Source of the DNA: Microcoleus sp. CSU_2_2
Lineage (GTDB): Bacteria; Cyanobacteriota; Cyanobacteriia; Cyanobacteriales; Microcoleaceae
Direction: 5' to 3'
Assembly (NCBI GenBank): GCA_012035135.1
Contig: JAAUPI010000031.1
Coordinates: 1-34,428, forward strand
DNA length: 34,428 nt
Position numbers and translations under genes: made by a program. Positions 25,024 through 33,391 of this stretch are shown here, piece after piece; the first letter of the stretch is position 1, and every line of letters begins with the position of its first letter. The notes beneath the pieces are model-generated. The model saw only the letters and a program-made list of their open reading frames with translations. It ran no database searches and was not told the origin of the DNA.

Positions 25024-25707
25024 ATGCTGAGACTGATTACAGACTTTGATGGGCCCATAATGGATGTGTCCGATCGCTACTACCGAGTTTACCAGCACTG
25101 TCTGGCTGAGACGAAACGTTTAGACCAACAGGTGCGGGTACTCCCCAAATCGGAGTTTTGGCAAATGAAGCGCGCGCGCGTTCCCGAAACCGAAATCGGC
25201 ATTCTCTCAGGATTAGACGCCACCCAAGCCAAGGAATTCTCCGAAAAACGCCGTCAAACAGTCCACACGTTCCCCTACCTGAGTTACGATCGACCAGCAC
25301 CCAGCGCCGTAGAAACGCTCTTAAAGGTACAGCACGCCGGAGTAGACTTAGTAGTCATGACCATGCGCCGCGTCCGGGAACTCGACGAAGCTTTCAACCG
25401 CTGCGATTTAGGCCAATTTTTCCCAGAAAACCGCCGTTATTGCCTCCCCAACGATTACGTCAAAACCGGGGATGTCAAAGACAAGCCCTTGCTGATGGCA
25501 AAAGCTCTCGCCGAACTGCCGCGGGCTGCCGATGTTTGGATGGTCGGTGATACGGAGGCTGACATTATAGCCGCAAAAACGCACGGTGTCAAGGTCATCG
25601 GCGTTTTGTGCGGGATTCGCGATCGAGCCCAACTAGAAAGCCACAAACCCGATTTGATCGCCAACAATTTGGGCGAAGCAGTTGAGATTATTTTAGAGAG
25701 TCAGTAG
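25024..25707 (+). CDS. HAD-superfamily hydrolase
   Basis: 227 residues. Motif I is LITDFDGPIMD (Asp7 as nucleophile and Asp9 as acid/base in DxDGP; the T of DxDGT is Pro). A helical cap domain follows (~15-95), then the motif II region VVMTMRR, and motifs III-IV in VKDKPLLMAKAL and VWMVGDTEADIIAAKTHGVKVIGVLCG, seen as GDTEAD. The family removes phosphate from small metabolites in the cytoplasm; the closest general type is a phosphoglycolate phosphatase-like enzyme, but the substrate cannot be deduced. Divergent from the diguanylate cyclase gene, sharing a 130-bp control region. Confidence 0.9.
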   Translation: MLRLITDFDGPIMDVSDRYYRVYQHCLAETKRLDQQVRVLPKSEFWQMKRARVPETEIGILSGLDATQAKEFSEKRRQTVHTFPYLSYDRPAPSAVETLLKVQHAGVDLVVMTMRRVRELDEAFNRCDLGQFFPENRRYCLPNDYVKTGDVKDKPLLMAKALAELPRAADVWMVGDTEADIIAAKTHGVKVIGVLCGIRDRAQLESHKPDLIANNLGEAVEIILESQ

Positions 25708-25831
25708 TTATTGGTAATTGGTAATTGGTAATTGGTAACAACTAACGACTAATACTTAACAACTACGAACCAACAACTATCAACTATCAACTGCTTTCCT
25801 GTCAACTATACAACTGTCAACTGTCAATTGA
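25708..25831. repeat. Heptamer tandem repeats (GTAATTG and AACTGTC types)
   Basis: Starts with about four GGTAATT units (25710-25737), then CAACTAT/CAACTAC variants, and ends with CAACTGTCAACTGTC. It lies between the convergent HAD and CPP1-like genes. Confidence 0.85.
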
Positions 25832-26443
25832 CTATCGAAGAAAACCGCTCACCAACCACAGAATCAAAAACGTAAACAAAGCGATAAATTTCTCTGTTGT
25901 TATAAATGGCGAACTAACTAATGAGCCCAAAAGGCCTCCCAGCACCAAGCCTATAACCAAGCCAGCCACAGTCAGCAACACGGCCCGACCAAATTTTTGT
26001 TCTTTACGATTAACAAAATAAAGACAAGAACCGACTCCCAGAGCCAGAGTCAACTGTAGTAAAGAATCATTAGCCGCTGGATAAATACTGAGTCCGCCCA
26101 ACCCCACATATACCCCAGCAGGCCACAAAATATCCGATCGACTCGGAGTATCGATTAGCCGTTGCAGCCAAGCAGGGCCACCCTTAGGAGGAGATGGAGT
26201 AAAGCTTGCGGGTGCAGGAGTCAGCCGCTCTGGAAAACGGATGCGTTCTGGGACTTTAATTTTACCTTCCTGTCGTTGCCGCAAACGATCCATAAGGATC
26301 GCGTCATAAGCAGCTTCGATCGATTCTAAACGTTTCTTATCACCGCTGTACTGCTCGGCCAGACGAGTACGTGCCTCTTGCACTTCATCAAAGGAAGCAT
26401 TTTCATCGACTTCGAGCAGTTGATAGGGAGTTGGCTCACTCAT
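25832..26443 (-). CDS. CPP1-like J-domain-related membrane protein
   Basis: 203 residues. The N-terminus (~5-50, PYQLLEVDENASFDEVQEARTRLAE... seen as PYQLLEV and IEAAYDAILM) is a J-like fold lacking the HPD motif of true DnaJ proteins. A basic linker RLRQRQEGKIKVPERIRFPER follows, then four C-terminal hydrophobic segments (~105-200). This matches the cyanobacterial and plastid family that includes CPP1 (a chaperone-like protein for protochlorophyllide oxidoreductase) and Cdf1. Probable role: membrane-anchored chaperone or assembly factor, possibly for chlorophyll synthesis. A perfect TATAAT lies ~30 bases upstream. It is preceded on the same strand by pgeF with a 204-bp gap that contains a hairpin, so it is likely transcribed alone. 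Confidence 0.85.
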   Translation of the reverse strand: MSEPTPYQLLEVDENASFDEVQEARTRLAEQYSGDKKRLESIEAAYDAILMDRLRQRQEGKIKVPERIRFPERLTPAPASFTPSPPKGGPAWLQRLIDTPSRSDILWPAGVYVGLGGLSIYPAANDSLLQLTLALGVGSCLYFVNRKEQKFGRAVLLTVAGLVIGLVLGGLLGSLVSSPFITTEKFIALFTFLILWLVSGFLR

Positions 26444-26468
26444 TTTTACTAACCCGCTGGAGACTCTT

Positions 26469-26474
26469 ATTATA
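26469..26474 (-). promoter_or_regulatory. -10 element of the CPP1-like gene
   Basis: Perfect TATAAT on the minus strand, 25 bases before the ATG at 26443. No good -35 hexamer lies 17 bases away, so it may depend on an activator or an alternative sigma factor. Confidence 0.45.
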
Positions 26475-26493
26475 GGGCAATCTTAACAAGAGA

Positions 26494-26524
26494 GGAAAGC
26501 GGGGCGGGGGCGGGGCCGCTTTCC
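26494..26524 (-). terminator. GC-rich hairpin between pgeF and the CPP1-like gene
   Basis: GGAAAGCGG (26494-26502) pairs with CCGCTTTCC (26516-26524) around a G-rich loop. On the minus strand it follows the pgeF stop by ~125 bases and is trailed by TCTCTTGTT. A weak terminator is the likeliest reading. Confidence 0.45.
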
Positions 26525-26647
26525 CAAAAGTTTAGCTGCTAATTTTTAGTGCTTTGAGCCAGGAACCAGCAAACCTGTACGTATGCTCCCCAAAACCCAG
26601 CTTTGAAGGCAAAAGCTTTGATTTTTCTTTCCTTCTACCTTCTGCCC

Positions 26648-27532
26648 TCAAGAAGGACTTGTCTGGCCACCGCTAACAATTCCCGACCACTGGACTTTTT
26701 TAAGTCGATCGCGGCGGTAGGAAAAAAAGCGAGCTGAGTCAGAATAAGTACAGTCAGGAGCGATCGCTACTTGAGAAAGACTAATTCCCAACTGCTGCAA
26801 TTGCAAAGCATTGAAGCGACGAACGTCTAAGCGTACCTTTCCAGGCGATCGATCGGCTAATACAGGCGGTTCGGGAAGTTGGTGCAAAAACTCGAGAATG
26901 CCGTCTGCTGTTGCATTAACCGCACTCTTGGGGGCAATAGTCGCTCCTAGTTCCGCTGCCACTTCCACAGATACCTGGTAAACCTCACCAGCGATCGCCG
27001 GCCCCATCGCAATCCTCAGATTTTCTAGCTGACTGCCTTGTGCCACAAGTTGAGCGATCGCCTCTGGTAATATCTTAGCAGCAGTCCCGCGCCAACCAGC
27101 GTGAACAGCCGCAGCAAGTCCGGTTCGATCGTCAGCAATCAGCACCGGCACGCAGTCGGCGGTACAAACCCACACCGCCTCCAATTCCCGCTCGGTCACC
27201 AAGCCATCAGCCTCAGCATAACTTTCAGCAGTAGTTTCCGGCCCGGTCGGACTAGCGGCAACTGGGTTCAGCAGACCAGTTTTGAGTACCGCATTGCCAT
27301 GCACCTGTTTGAGGCGGTAAACTCTTGCTCCCGGTGAGAGAACTTCGGTTAAGTCGCTCGGCCCCCGGGGCGAGAACTGAGCAGTAAAAAAGCCGTGAGA
27401 CCACATCGACAGCAAGCTACAAGTCAGATAGGGCAAACCTTCCCAACTCTGCCACTGCCAGATCGCACCATCCGATTGTCCAACAGATTCAGAGTCCGGA
27501 AAATTTGTCAAGCGATCGTTAGCTAAACTCAT
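26648..27532 (-). CDS. pgeF: Peptidoglycan editing factor PgeF (YfiH/LACC1 family)
   Basis: 294 residues from ATG 27532 (MSLANDRLTN); a TTG at 27541 is a possible but unneeded start. The three metal/catalytic residues of the family are present: His78 in LKQVHGNAV, Cys127 in CTADCVPVLIADD and His144 in AAVHAGWRGT, with the Cys-His spacing of 17 typical of YfiH. The C-terminal FSYRRD is also conserved. In E. coli PgeF removes wrongly placed L-Ser residues from peptidoglycan precursors; older names call the family polyphenol oxidase or laccase. It acts in the cytoplasm. No operon partner is evident. Confidence 0.92.
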   Translation of the reverse strand: MSLANDRLTNFPDSESVGQSDGAIWQWQSWEGLPYLTCSLLSMWSHGFFTAQFSPRGPSDLTEVLSPGARVYRLKQVHGNAVLKTGLLNPVAASPTGPETTAESYAEADGLVTERELEAVWVCTADCVPVLIADDRTGLAAAVHAGWRGTAAKILPEAIAQLVAQGSQLENLRIAMGPAIAGEVYQVSVEVAAELGATIAPKSAVNATADGILEFLHQLPEPPVLADRSPGKVRLDVRRFNALQLQQLGISLSQVAIAPDCTYSDSARFFSYRRDRLKKVQWSGIVSGGQTSPS

Positions 27533-27778
27533 TAAATCCAACCTTTCCCAAGCAAGTCACTTGCGTTGTATTCTAAACGTTGAACAGTTTTGCTTTCCCA
27601 AGTTTAACCTCGTGGCTTTAACTAATTAGCACTTACCGCAATATTTGGTAATCAGTCTTAGCGGTGAGTAGTTCGCTCCGGTAAAATCAATTGGGGCGGT
27701 ATAAATAGAAATATTGCCATACTTTTAGATCGAGACTTCAAGCTCCTTTCGCCCCCTGTAGAGTTCGGAAAAAACATC

Positions 27779-29578
27779 GTGAAACCTGTCTCAGACAAGC
27801 AAAAAACAGCCGATTTGAACGCCAAACAGCCAAAAAAGTTGCTGCCAGCCACCCGGACTAGAAAGCGCCTTTTGTCCGATCGATCCCTGCTGGTGGGACT
27901 GGGTTGCCTTGCCAGTCTGGGACTGCTCAGCAAAGGCATAGTTTGGGCGCAAACCGAAATTCCCCAAGCAGAACTGGCCATCCCCGCCGAAGCCGAACCC
28001 CAGCCAGCATTTGAAGCCCCGCCACCGGCCCCGGAACCCGACCCAATCCAAGAGGCAGCTCCCCCGGCCCCGGAGCCCGAACCCTACGTCGCGCCGGCTC
28101 CAGAAATTGCTCCCGAACCTGTATATATCGAACCAGCCCCCCCACGGGAATACGCTCCCGAACCCCCCGCAGCCGCAGCACCTCCGGCTCCAGATTATTA
28201 TCTGCCAGAACCCGCACTGATTCCCCTGCCAGAGCCGACAGCCCAAGAGCCTCCTTTTGAAGCGCCAGTTAACCCCGCCAACGCTTACATTGACAGCACT
28301 GACTATAGCCTCGGTGCTACCAACGGCTACGAATCGCCAACAGCAATAGAGTTTGCCGAAAGATCGACCGGCTGCCAAGGTGTAGTCAGCTCAGGGCAAG
28401 GGGTTGGGGATTTGTGCGGTTCTTCCCCTGTTTCCGAACCGGTGACGGCAGATGCAGGCCCCGGCAACAACAGTCCTCAAAATCCGATCGCAGATAACCA
28501 ATATATTGCTTCCCCTCCTCCAAATAGGGGCGGAAATACTGCCGGAAATATTGGCGGGAATACTGGCATGAACATTGGCAGGAATACTGGCGGAAATATT
28601 GCCGATAAAGTCGGTCAAGCCGTTCAACAAATAGGCAGCCAGATTTGGGCACCGGGAACCACGCCACCAGAATCTGTCTACGGAAAGCAGCTTGACTCAG
28701 CTAACATCGGATACGCCGCCAACCCAGCATCCTCGGCTGATACTGGGTATTATGCCTCCGCTGCATCTTATGGAAGCGGCAGCCCAGAACCCCCGTCGAG
28801 CATGGGATTTGGCCCTATTCAAGTCGGCCCGATTAGTGTCAGCAGTGGCAGCAATACCGGTTTTGCTTACTACAATCTCACGCCACGTCCGGCAGGCTTG
28901 CCCGGAAATGGCAACACCAGCCTGCTATTTCCGCTATCTATTGCAACGGCAATTACTTCGCCCTTTGGGTGGCGGACTCACCCAGTGATGGGCTACGGCA
29001 GGTTTCACACCGGCACTGACTTAGGAGCCGACTTGGGGACACCCGTGCTAGCTGCCTATGCGGGTCAAGTGGCAATCGCAGATTGGTTGGGCGGTTACGG
29101 TTTGACGGTGGTGCTAAATCACCAGAAACAGTCTCAGGAAACTCTCTACGCTCACCTTTCGGAACTGTTTGTCAAACCCGGAGAATGGGTGAAACAAGGA
29201 GACACCATCGGCCGCGTCGGCAGCACGGGAATGTCCACTGGACCTCACCTCCACTTCGAGATCCGGCAAATGACCGATCGGGGTTGGGTGGCGATCGACC
29301 CAGGTTCTCAGCTAGAATTCGCTCTAGCAAGAATGATCGGTACTTTGGAAATCGCTAAAGGACTACCGCAAATGCCGCAAATCGTGGCAGCCAAAGACCT
29401 TAAGGGACTCAAAGATTTAGAAAACGATCTCCCTCAACTTCCTCCTTTGCCGGTGGGAATGGATATCGAAGTTCACAACCTCCAGCCACCATTTCCCGAA
29501 CTGTTAAAAGCAGAAGCTTCTGGGTCGAAAAATAACCAAGTTGCTAAACCAAAAACCCAGAAGCAAGCTAGTAGATAA
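27779..29578 (+). CDS. M23-family peptidase with proline-rich region (LytM-like)
   Basis: 599 residues from a GTG start (KPVSDKQKTADL...). A basic stretch and a single hydrophobic segment (~38-57, GLGCLASLGLLSKGIVWAQ) form an uncleaved anchor or signal. Residues ~60-170 are Pro/Ala/Glu-rich, with many PEP/APE units. Residues ~255-285 carry a GGNTAGNIGGN-type Gly/Asn repeat. The M23 domain (~395-520) has SPFGWRTHPVMG, HTGTDLG (His410, Asp414), and PHLHFEIR (His490, His492) as zinc ligands and catalytic residues. M23 enzymes cut peptide cross-links or glycine bridges in peptidoglycan, acting in the periplasm; the long linker should span the wall. A ~75-residue Pro/Lys-rich tail follows. Alternative role: LytM-type activator, but all ligands are intact. 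Confidence 0.93.
   Translation: MKPVSDKQKTADLNAKQPKKLLPATRTRKRLLSDRSLLVGLGCLASLGLLSKGIVWAQTEIPQAELAIPAEAEPQPAFEAPPPAPEPDPIQEAAPPAPEPEPYVAPAPEIAPEPVYIEPAPPREYAPEPPAAAAPPAPDYYLPEPALIPLPEPTAQEPPFEAPVNPANAYIDSTDYSLGATNGYESPTAIEFAERSTGCQGVVSSGQGVGDLCGSSPVSEPVTADAGPGNNSPQNPIADNQYIASPPPNRGGNTAGNIGGNTGMNIGRNTGGNIADKVGQAVQQIGSQIWAPGTTPPESVYGKQLDSANIGYAANPASSADTGYYASAASYGSGSPEPPSSMGFGPIQVGPISVSSGSNTGFAYYNLTPRPAGLPGNGNTSLLFPLSIATAITSPFGWRTHPVMGYGRFHTGTDLGADLGTPVLAAYAGQVAIADWLGGYGLTVVLNHQKQSQETLYAHLSELFVKPGEWVKQGDTIGRVGSTGMSTGPHLHFEIRQMTDRGWVAIDPGSQLEFALARMIGTLEIAKGLPQMPQIVAAKDLKGLKDLENDLPQLPPLPVGMDIEVHNLQPPFPELLKAEASGSKNNQVAKPKTQKQASR
28531..28608. repeat. GGAAATAT/ACTGGC short tandem repeat in the M23 gene
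   Basis: Twelve-base units of GGAAAT-ACTGGC type are repeated about six times and encode Gly-Asn-Thr/Ile-Gly in series. The unit is a multiple of three, so length change keeps the frame. Confidence 0.75.
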
Positions 29579-29579
29579 A

Positions 29580-29762
29580 CAGTTGACAGTTGACAGTTGA
29601 CAGTTGACAGTTCATCCTCGTTCCCAGGCAGAGCCTAGGAACGCATATGTCGTCGTTCCTCGTTCCCAGGCAGAGCCTAGGAACGCATATCTAGAGGCTC
29701 CGCCTCGAATTTGGGAGGCAGAGCCTCTCGATCTTCATTCCCAGGCAGAGCCTGGGAACGAG
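29580..29762. repeat. Composite repeat block: TTGACAG heptamers and TTCCCAGGCAGAGCC hairpins
   Basis: Starts with about four TTGACAG units (29580-29612). Then follow three copies of TTCCCAGGCAGAGCCTAGGAACG, seen at 29621-29643, 29663-29685 and 29739-29761, each a short palindrome. Between them is a GAGGCTCCGCCTC / GGAGGCAGAGCCTC pair (29694-29729). The family recurs at 19730-19774. Confidence 0.88.
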
Positions 29763-29774
29763 TAGTTGCAGATA

Positions 29775-29802
29775 AAAATTCATGGCTTCAGCCATGAATT
29801 TT
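29775..29802. terminator. Strong 13-bp hairpin with T-rich tail
   Basis: AAAATTCATGGCT (29775-29787) pairs exactly with AGCCATGAATTTT (29790-29802) across two bases, then CTTCC repeats. It may end transcription from the M23 gene ~200 bases upstream, or may be part of the repeat block. TTCTTCC heptamers and CCCCCCTTGGGGGGG follow to 29873. Confidence 0.5.
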
Positions 29803-29874
29803 CTTCCTTCTTCCTTCTTCCCCCCTTGGGGGGGTAGGGGGGGTTCTTCTTCCTTCTTCCTTCTTCCTTAGCTT

Positions 29875-32202
29875 ATGCTCATCGCGCAACATTTGTGGGA
29901 ATTCATCTTATTTCTGATTATTTTAATCGGCCCGATTCCCTTGTGTTTATCTCTTGCTTTCGGAAATCAGAAGGAAAACAGTAATTATTCATTGCCCCAT
30001 TTTCTCCTCGTACTCATCACAGCTTGGACTATTGTACAAATCTCTACGGGCTTAATTTTAGGAAGTCTCGATCGGCTCAATATTTTTTCCATTATTTTAG
30101 CAGAATTCCTGATTTTTGCGATCGCCACCAACCTAATTAACTACCAAGAAAGACGCGATCCTTCCTCCTTCAATTGGCAAATCCCTCAACTCAAGCAACC
30201 TCTGAGTAAATCGGAATGGCTAATTATTTTTGCGTCGGCTTTTGCCGGATTTGTGCTGTTAGCAACTCTAGCCACTAAACCAACAACCAATTATGATTCA
30301 TTGTGGTTTCACCTACCTGCGATCGCCAGATGGTATCAAACAGGTTCATTTACTTTATTAGACGCCGCCGGAAATTGGATTTTTGAACAAGAACAAGCTA
30401 GAGTATATCCTTACAATTGGCACGTTTTGTCTGCTTTCTGTGTCATCCCATTCGGAGAGGATTTTCTAGCAGCCTTTCCCATGCTAATTGCCTGGGTACT
30501 GGAAGGACTTTCAGTCTATTTATTGAGCGTAAAATTTGGAGCGACCAGAATTCATAGCATGGCAGCATCATCTTTAGTATTGACCGTGCCGATGATGCTC
30601 AATCAGGTTAACACAATTCACCCAGACTTACCGCTAGCTGCAATATTTACAGTCGGTTTATATTTAGGTTTGTCTTATTATCAAAGCCGTTCCTTATCCG
30701 AACTATCCCTATTTTTGGCATCTACCGGAATGCTAGCAGGAATCAAAATCACCAGCCTAGTCTATGCAGGAGCACTTTTAATCGGATTAGCAATATTAGA
30801 AATCAAAAGATTTGCGGTTAATCAAAAATCTAGGCAAACTCAATTTATACTTGTCAACTTTATCAAACCTGTCTTGCTGTGTGGCATAGCTTGTTTCTTA
30901 CTTTTAGGAGGTTTTTGGTATGCGAGAAACTTGTTACAAATCAATTATCCCGTCGGCGATATTGGCGAAATCAAAGTTCCCTTACAACCAGTGCCGCAAC
31001 CATCTCCTGTAAAGCCACCCACACCTTCGATACAGCCATCGCCCTCCCCATCTCCTGTAAAGCCACCAACACCTTCGATACCAGAGCCACCTCCTTCACC
31101 TCTTTTGAAGATTTGGCGAAGCACCTTAGCAGCTCAATTTAACCCAAGCAATATTTCTCACTGGCAAACCCTCGGCTTGCAAATTACCATTAGATTGCAA
31201 CTTCCATTTATGGCGATCGCACTTCAGGTATTAGCAGCACCTCTTGCTTTGACCAAAGGTAAAACGAAACTAGTTAATGAAAATAATATCATTCTAAATG
31301 TACTTCTCTTCAGTACGGGAATTCTGTATTTAATTACACCATACACTTCCGGTACTGCGGGAGAGTCGATCGGTTACATCAGCCCTTTACTCGGTTTTAA
31401 CCTTAGATACGGATTTCCGTTTTTAAGCTTACTCGGCATTGCAGCCGCAGCTACCGCAACTTTGCTCAGAACTCCGATTAAAGTTGTTGTTGCAGTTGTT
31501 TTAGTTAGCGGTCTTTTCGGAATTACTAGCAACACAATTTTTGATTATATTAAAGATGCTTCTTTTACGGGAAATAGTATTGTTTGGGGTAGTTTGTTGA
31601 TTGACAATTTTAAATCTAATCCAGTAGAAGCTAGCAAGACTGTCGGACAAATATTAGCCGTCGGTTGGCAATACATACTAATATACCCAATACTGTATAT
31701 TGTATCGATCGCATTGATGGTTTGGATATTGTTTAAAAAAAGTCCTGGCTTAGGATGGCTGAATCATCTATTTCCCAGCCGACAAAGATCGAGTTACCTA
31801 GTGATAATTTTTGTCTGTATAGGATTGATAGTAATTGGTAATTGGAGGGAGAAGCGAGATATTGCTCGGACAGAATTGTATCGCGGTATTTATGAATATA
31901 TTGACAAAAACACGGTAGTGGATGAAAAAATAGGATTCTTCTTAAGTTCTCGTAGCTATCTTTTTTACGGAAAAGACTTGAATAGGAAAGTTTTATATGT
32001 GCCATTTAGAGCCGATCGACTTCCTGAATGGATTGACAACCTGCGAAAAAATAAGGTTAATATAATTGGATTCGGACCTCTGACTGATACGGACGAAGAT
32101 ACCAGAAAAGCTCTATCTTGGTTGACAAGTGCCAAGGGGCCGCTCAAACCAGTTTTTGGGAAAGATTTCAATATTGGATCGGTGCTGTATCGCTTAAAAT
32201 AA
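29875..32202 (+). CDS. GT-C type membrane glycosyltransferase-like protein
   Basis: 775 residues with a dozen or more membrane segments spread over the whole chain. YDSLWFHLPAIARWYQTGSF lies after the first block of helices (~residues 142-161) and fits the first luminal loop of GT-C enzymes, where Asp is catalytic. The C-terminal ~120 residues are soluble (a nucleotide- or glycan-side domain). Such enzymes use polyprenyl-phosphate sugars at the membrane. The closest described types are ArnT/PMT-like families, but the exact family is uncertain. Residues ~367-413 carry a Pro-rich insert with a 16-residue tandem repeat. The next gene is a GT2 glycosyltransferase on the same strand, suggesting a glycan-assembly neighbourhood, though a 243-bp repeat gap separates them. 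Confidence 0.72.
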   Translation: MLIAQHLWEFILFLIILIGPIPLCLSLAFGNQKENSNYSLPHFLLVLITAWTIVQISTGLILGSLDRLNIFSIILAEFLIFAIATNLINYQERRDPSSFNWQIPQLKQPLSKSEWLIIFASAFAGFVLLATLATKPTTNYDSLWFHLPAIARWYQTGSFTLLDAAGNWIFEQEQARVYPYNWHVLSAFCVIPFGEDFLAAFPMLIAWVLEGLSVYLLSVKFGATRIHSMAASSLVLTVPMMLNQVNTIHPDLPLAAIFTVGLYLGLSYYQSRSLSELSLFLASTGMLAGIKITSLVYAGALLIGLAILEIKRFAVNQKSRQTQFILVNFIKPVLLCGIACFLLLGGFWYARNLLQINYPVGDIGEIKVPLQPVPQPSPVKPPTPSIQPSPSPSPVKPPTPSIPEPPPSPLLKIWRSTLAAQFNPSNISHWQTLGLQITIRLQLPFMAIALQVLAAPLALTKGKTKLVNENNIILNVLLFSTGILYLITPYTSGTAGESIGYISPLLGFNLRYGFPFLSLLGIAAAATATLLRTPIKVVVAVVLVSGLFGITSNTIFDYIKDASFTGNSIVWGSLLIDNFKSNPVEASKTVGQILAVGWQYILIYPILYIVSIALMVWILFKKSPGLGWLNHLFPSRQRSSYLVIIFVCIGLIVIGNWREKRDIARTELYRGIYEYIDKNTVVDEKIGFFLSSRSYLFYGKDLNRKVLYVPFRADRLPEWIDNLRKNKVNIIGFGPLTDTDEDTRKALSWLTSAKGPLKPVFGKDFNIGSVLYRLK
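31000..31095 (+). repeat. 48-bp tandem repeat encoding a Pro-rich insert
   Basis: CCATCTCCTGTAAAGCCACC begins at 31000 and again at 31048, with units nearly identical over ~34 bases. It encodes PSPVKPPTPSI twice within the GT-C protein. The unit is 16 codons, so the frame is kept. Confidence 0.85.
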
Positions 32203-32236
32203 TAGATGGCGTCCGATTCCGATCGCGCGAGGTTGC

Positions 32237-32373
32237 GGAGGGTGAAGCATTTGGGTATAAAACTTTTGGTTTTCAATATGAATTGTCGCCCAAATGCTTC
32301 GGAGGCTGGGGAGGGTGAAGCATTTGGGTATAAAACTTCTGGTTTTCAATATGAATTGTCGCCCAAATGCTTC
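32237..32373. repeat. Two direct copies of a GGGTGAAGCATTTGGG hairpin repeat
   Basis: Copies at 32237-32300 and 32310-32373 (73-bp offset) differ at one base within 64. Each starts GGAGGGTGAAGCATTTGGG and ends CGCCCAAATGCTTC, giving an inverted repeat with ~33 internal bases. The element at 10861-10925 is a relative in the opposite orientation. They fill the gap between the two glycosyltransferase genes. Confidence 0.85.
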
Positions 32374-32445
32374 ACCCCTACACAATTGGGATATTACCCT
32401 GACTACTAATACCATATATAACAAATAACAAATGACTAATGACTA

Positions 32446-33336
32446 ATGACTAATAATCAACTTTTATTTTCAATAATTGTCCCCACATACGATCGCCCGC
32501 AAAAATTAACGGCGTGTCTTCAATCTTTTGTTAAACTTGAATATGCGCGCGATCGCTTTCAAGTAATTGTTGTCAACGACAGCACCGAAATATCTCTAGA
32601 AACAACAATTGCTCCTTTTCAAAACCAGTTAAATCTCGTACTGCTTTCACAGCCCAACTCCGGCCCCGCAACAGCGCGAAATACAGGGGCTTTTGCCGCC
32701 GAAGGCAAATTTTTAGTATTTACAGACGATGACTGTAGTGTTGCGGCAGACTGGTTGCAAAATCTAGAAAATCAATTTCTCAAAACACCTGACTGTTTAA
32801 TCGGAGGTCGAACTATCAATGCGCTACCAGATAACATATATTCTACTGCCAGCCAGCAACTGATCGATTACCTTTACAGTTACTACAATGCTACAGTCGA
32901 TCGAGCGCAATTTTTCACTTCTAATAATTTTGCCCTTCCCGCTGACTCTTTCCAAACCATCGGCGGGTTTGACACAACTTTTGCCTTAGCGGCTGGAGAA
33001 GACCGAGAATTTTGCGATCGCTGGTTGTATTCAGGATACCGAGCAGTCTACGCTCCCGAAGTTATAGTTTATCACTCCCACGAACTAACACTTCGCAAAT
33101 TTTGGAAACAGCAATTCAACTATGGTAGAGGTGCATTTTTATTTCAGCAAATTACCTCTCAACGCGCGGCAAATTCCAAGCTGCAACATCCGTCATTTTA
33201 TTTCAATTTGCTAACTTACCCATTTTCGCAATCCTCCGGGATTCAAAAGCTATTAATTGCGACATTATTTTTAGTTTCACAAACAGCAATTGCAGCGGGA
33301 TTGTTATGGGAGAAAAACAATGCTGCTGAGGAATAG
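32446..33336 (+). CDS. Glycosyltransferase family 2 protein
   Basis: 296 residues. The GT-A fold opens LFSIIVPTYDRP, VVNDST is the first nucleotide contact, and FTDDDCS (Asp94-96) is the metal-binding DxD. Later, GGFDTTFALAAGEDREFCDRW carries the catalytic ED region, seen as GEDREF. A hydrophobic C-terminal segment (~268-290) may attach it to the membrane. It transfers a sugar from a nucleotide donor to a glycan or lipid acceptor on the cytoplasmic side; the sugar is unknown. The start codon is the third ATG in a series of AATGACT heptamers, and no Shine-Dalgarno sequence is visible. It likely works with the preceding GT-C protein in surface polysaccharide synthesis. Confidence 0.9.
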   Translation: MTNNQLLFSIIVPTYDRPQKLTACLQSFVKLEYARDRFQVIVVNDSTEISLETTIAPFQNQLNLVLLSQPNSGPATARNTGAFAAEGKFLVFTDDDCSVAADWLQNLENQFLKTPDCLIGGRTINALPDNIYSTASQQLIDYLYSYYNATVDRAQFFTSNNFALPADSFQTIGGFDTTFALAAGEDREFCDRWLYSGYRAVYAPEVIVYHSHELTLRKFWKQQFNYGRGAFLFQQITSQRAANSKLQHPSFYFNLLTYPFSQSSGIQKLLIATLFLVSQTAIAAGLLWEKNNAAEE

Positions 33337-33391
33337 AATTAGGGAGAAAATTTTACACTATTTGTGGGGGAGAAGGTGGGCAGCGCGCACC

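Noticed and set aside
24894-25058. Longer N-terminus of the diguanylate cyclase
   Set aside because: It would overlap the HAD gene on the other strand and include a good promoter pair. The ATG at 24893 leaves all domains complete.
26501-26515. G-quadruplex in GGGGCGGGGGCGGGG
   Set aside because: Only three G-runs of four or more are present. A four-tract quadruplex would need short G2 layers, and the flanking arms favour a simple hairpin.
29580-29762. CRISPR array from the TTCCCAGGCAGAGCC copies
   Set aside because: Only three copies are present, spacing is irregular (42 and 76 bases), and the same palindrome is found elsewhere as single units.
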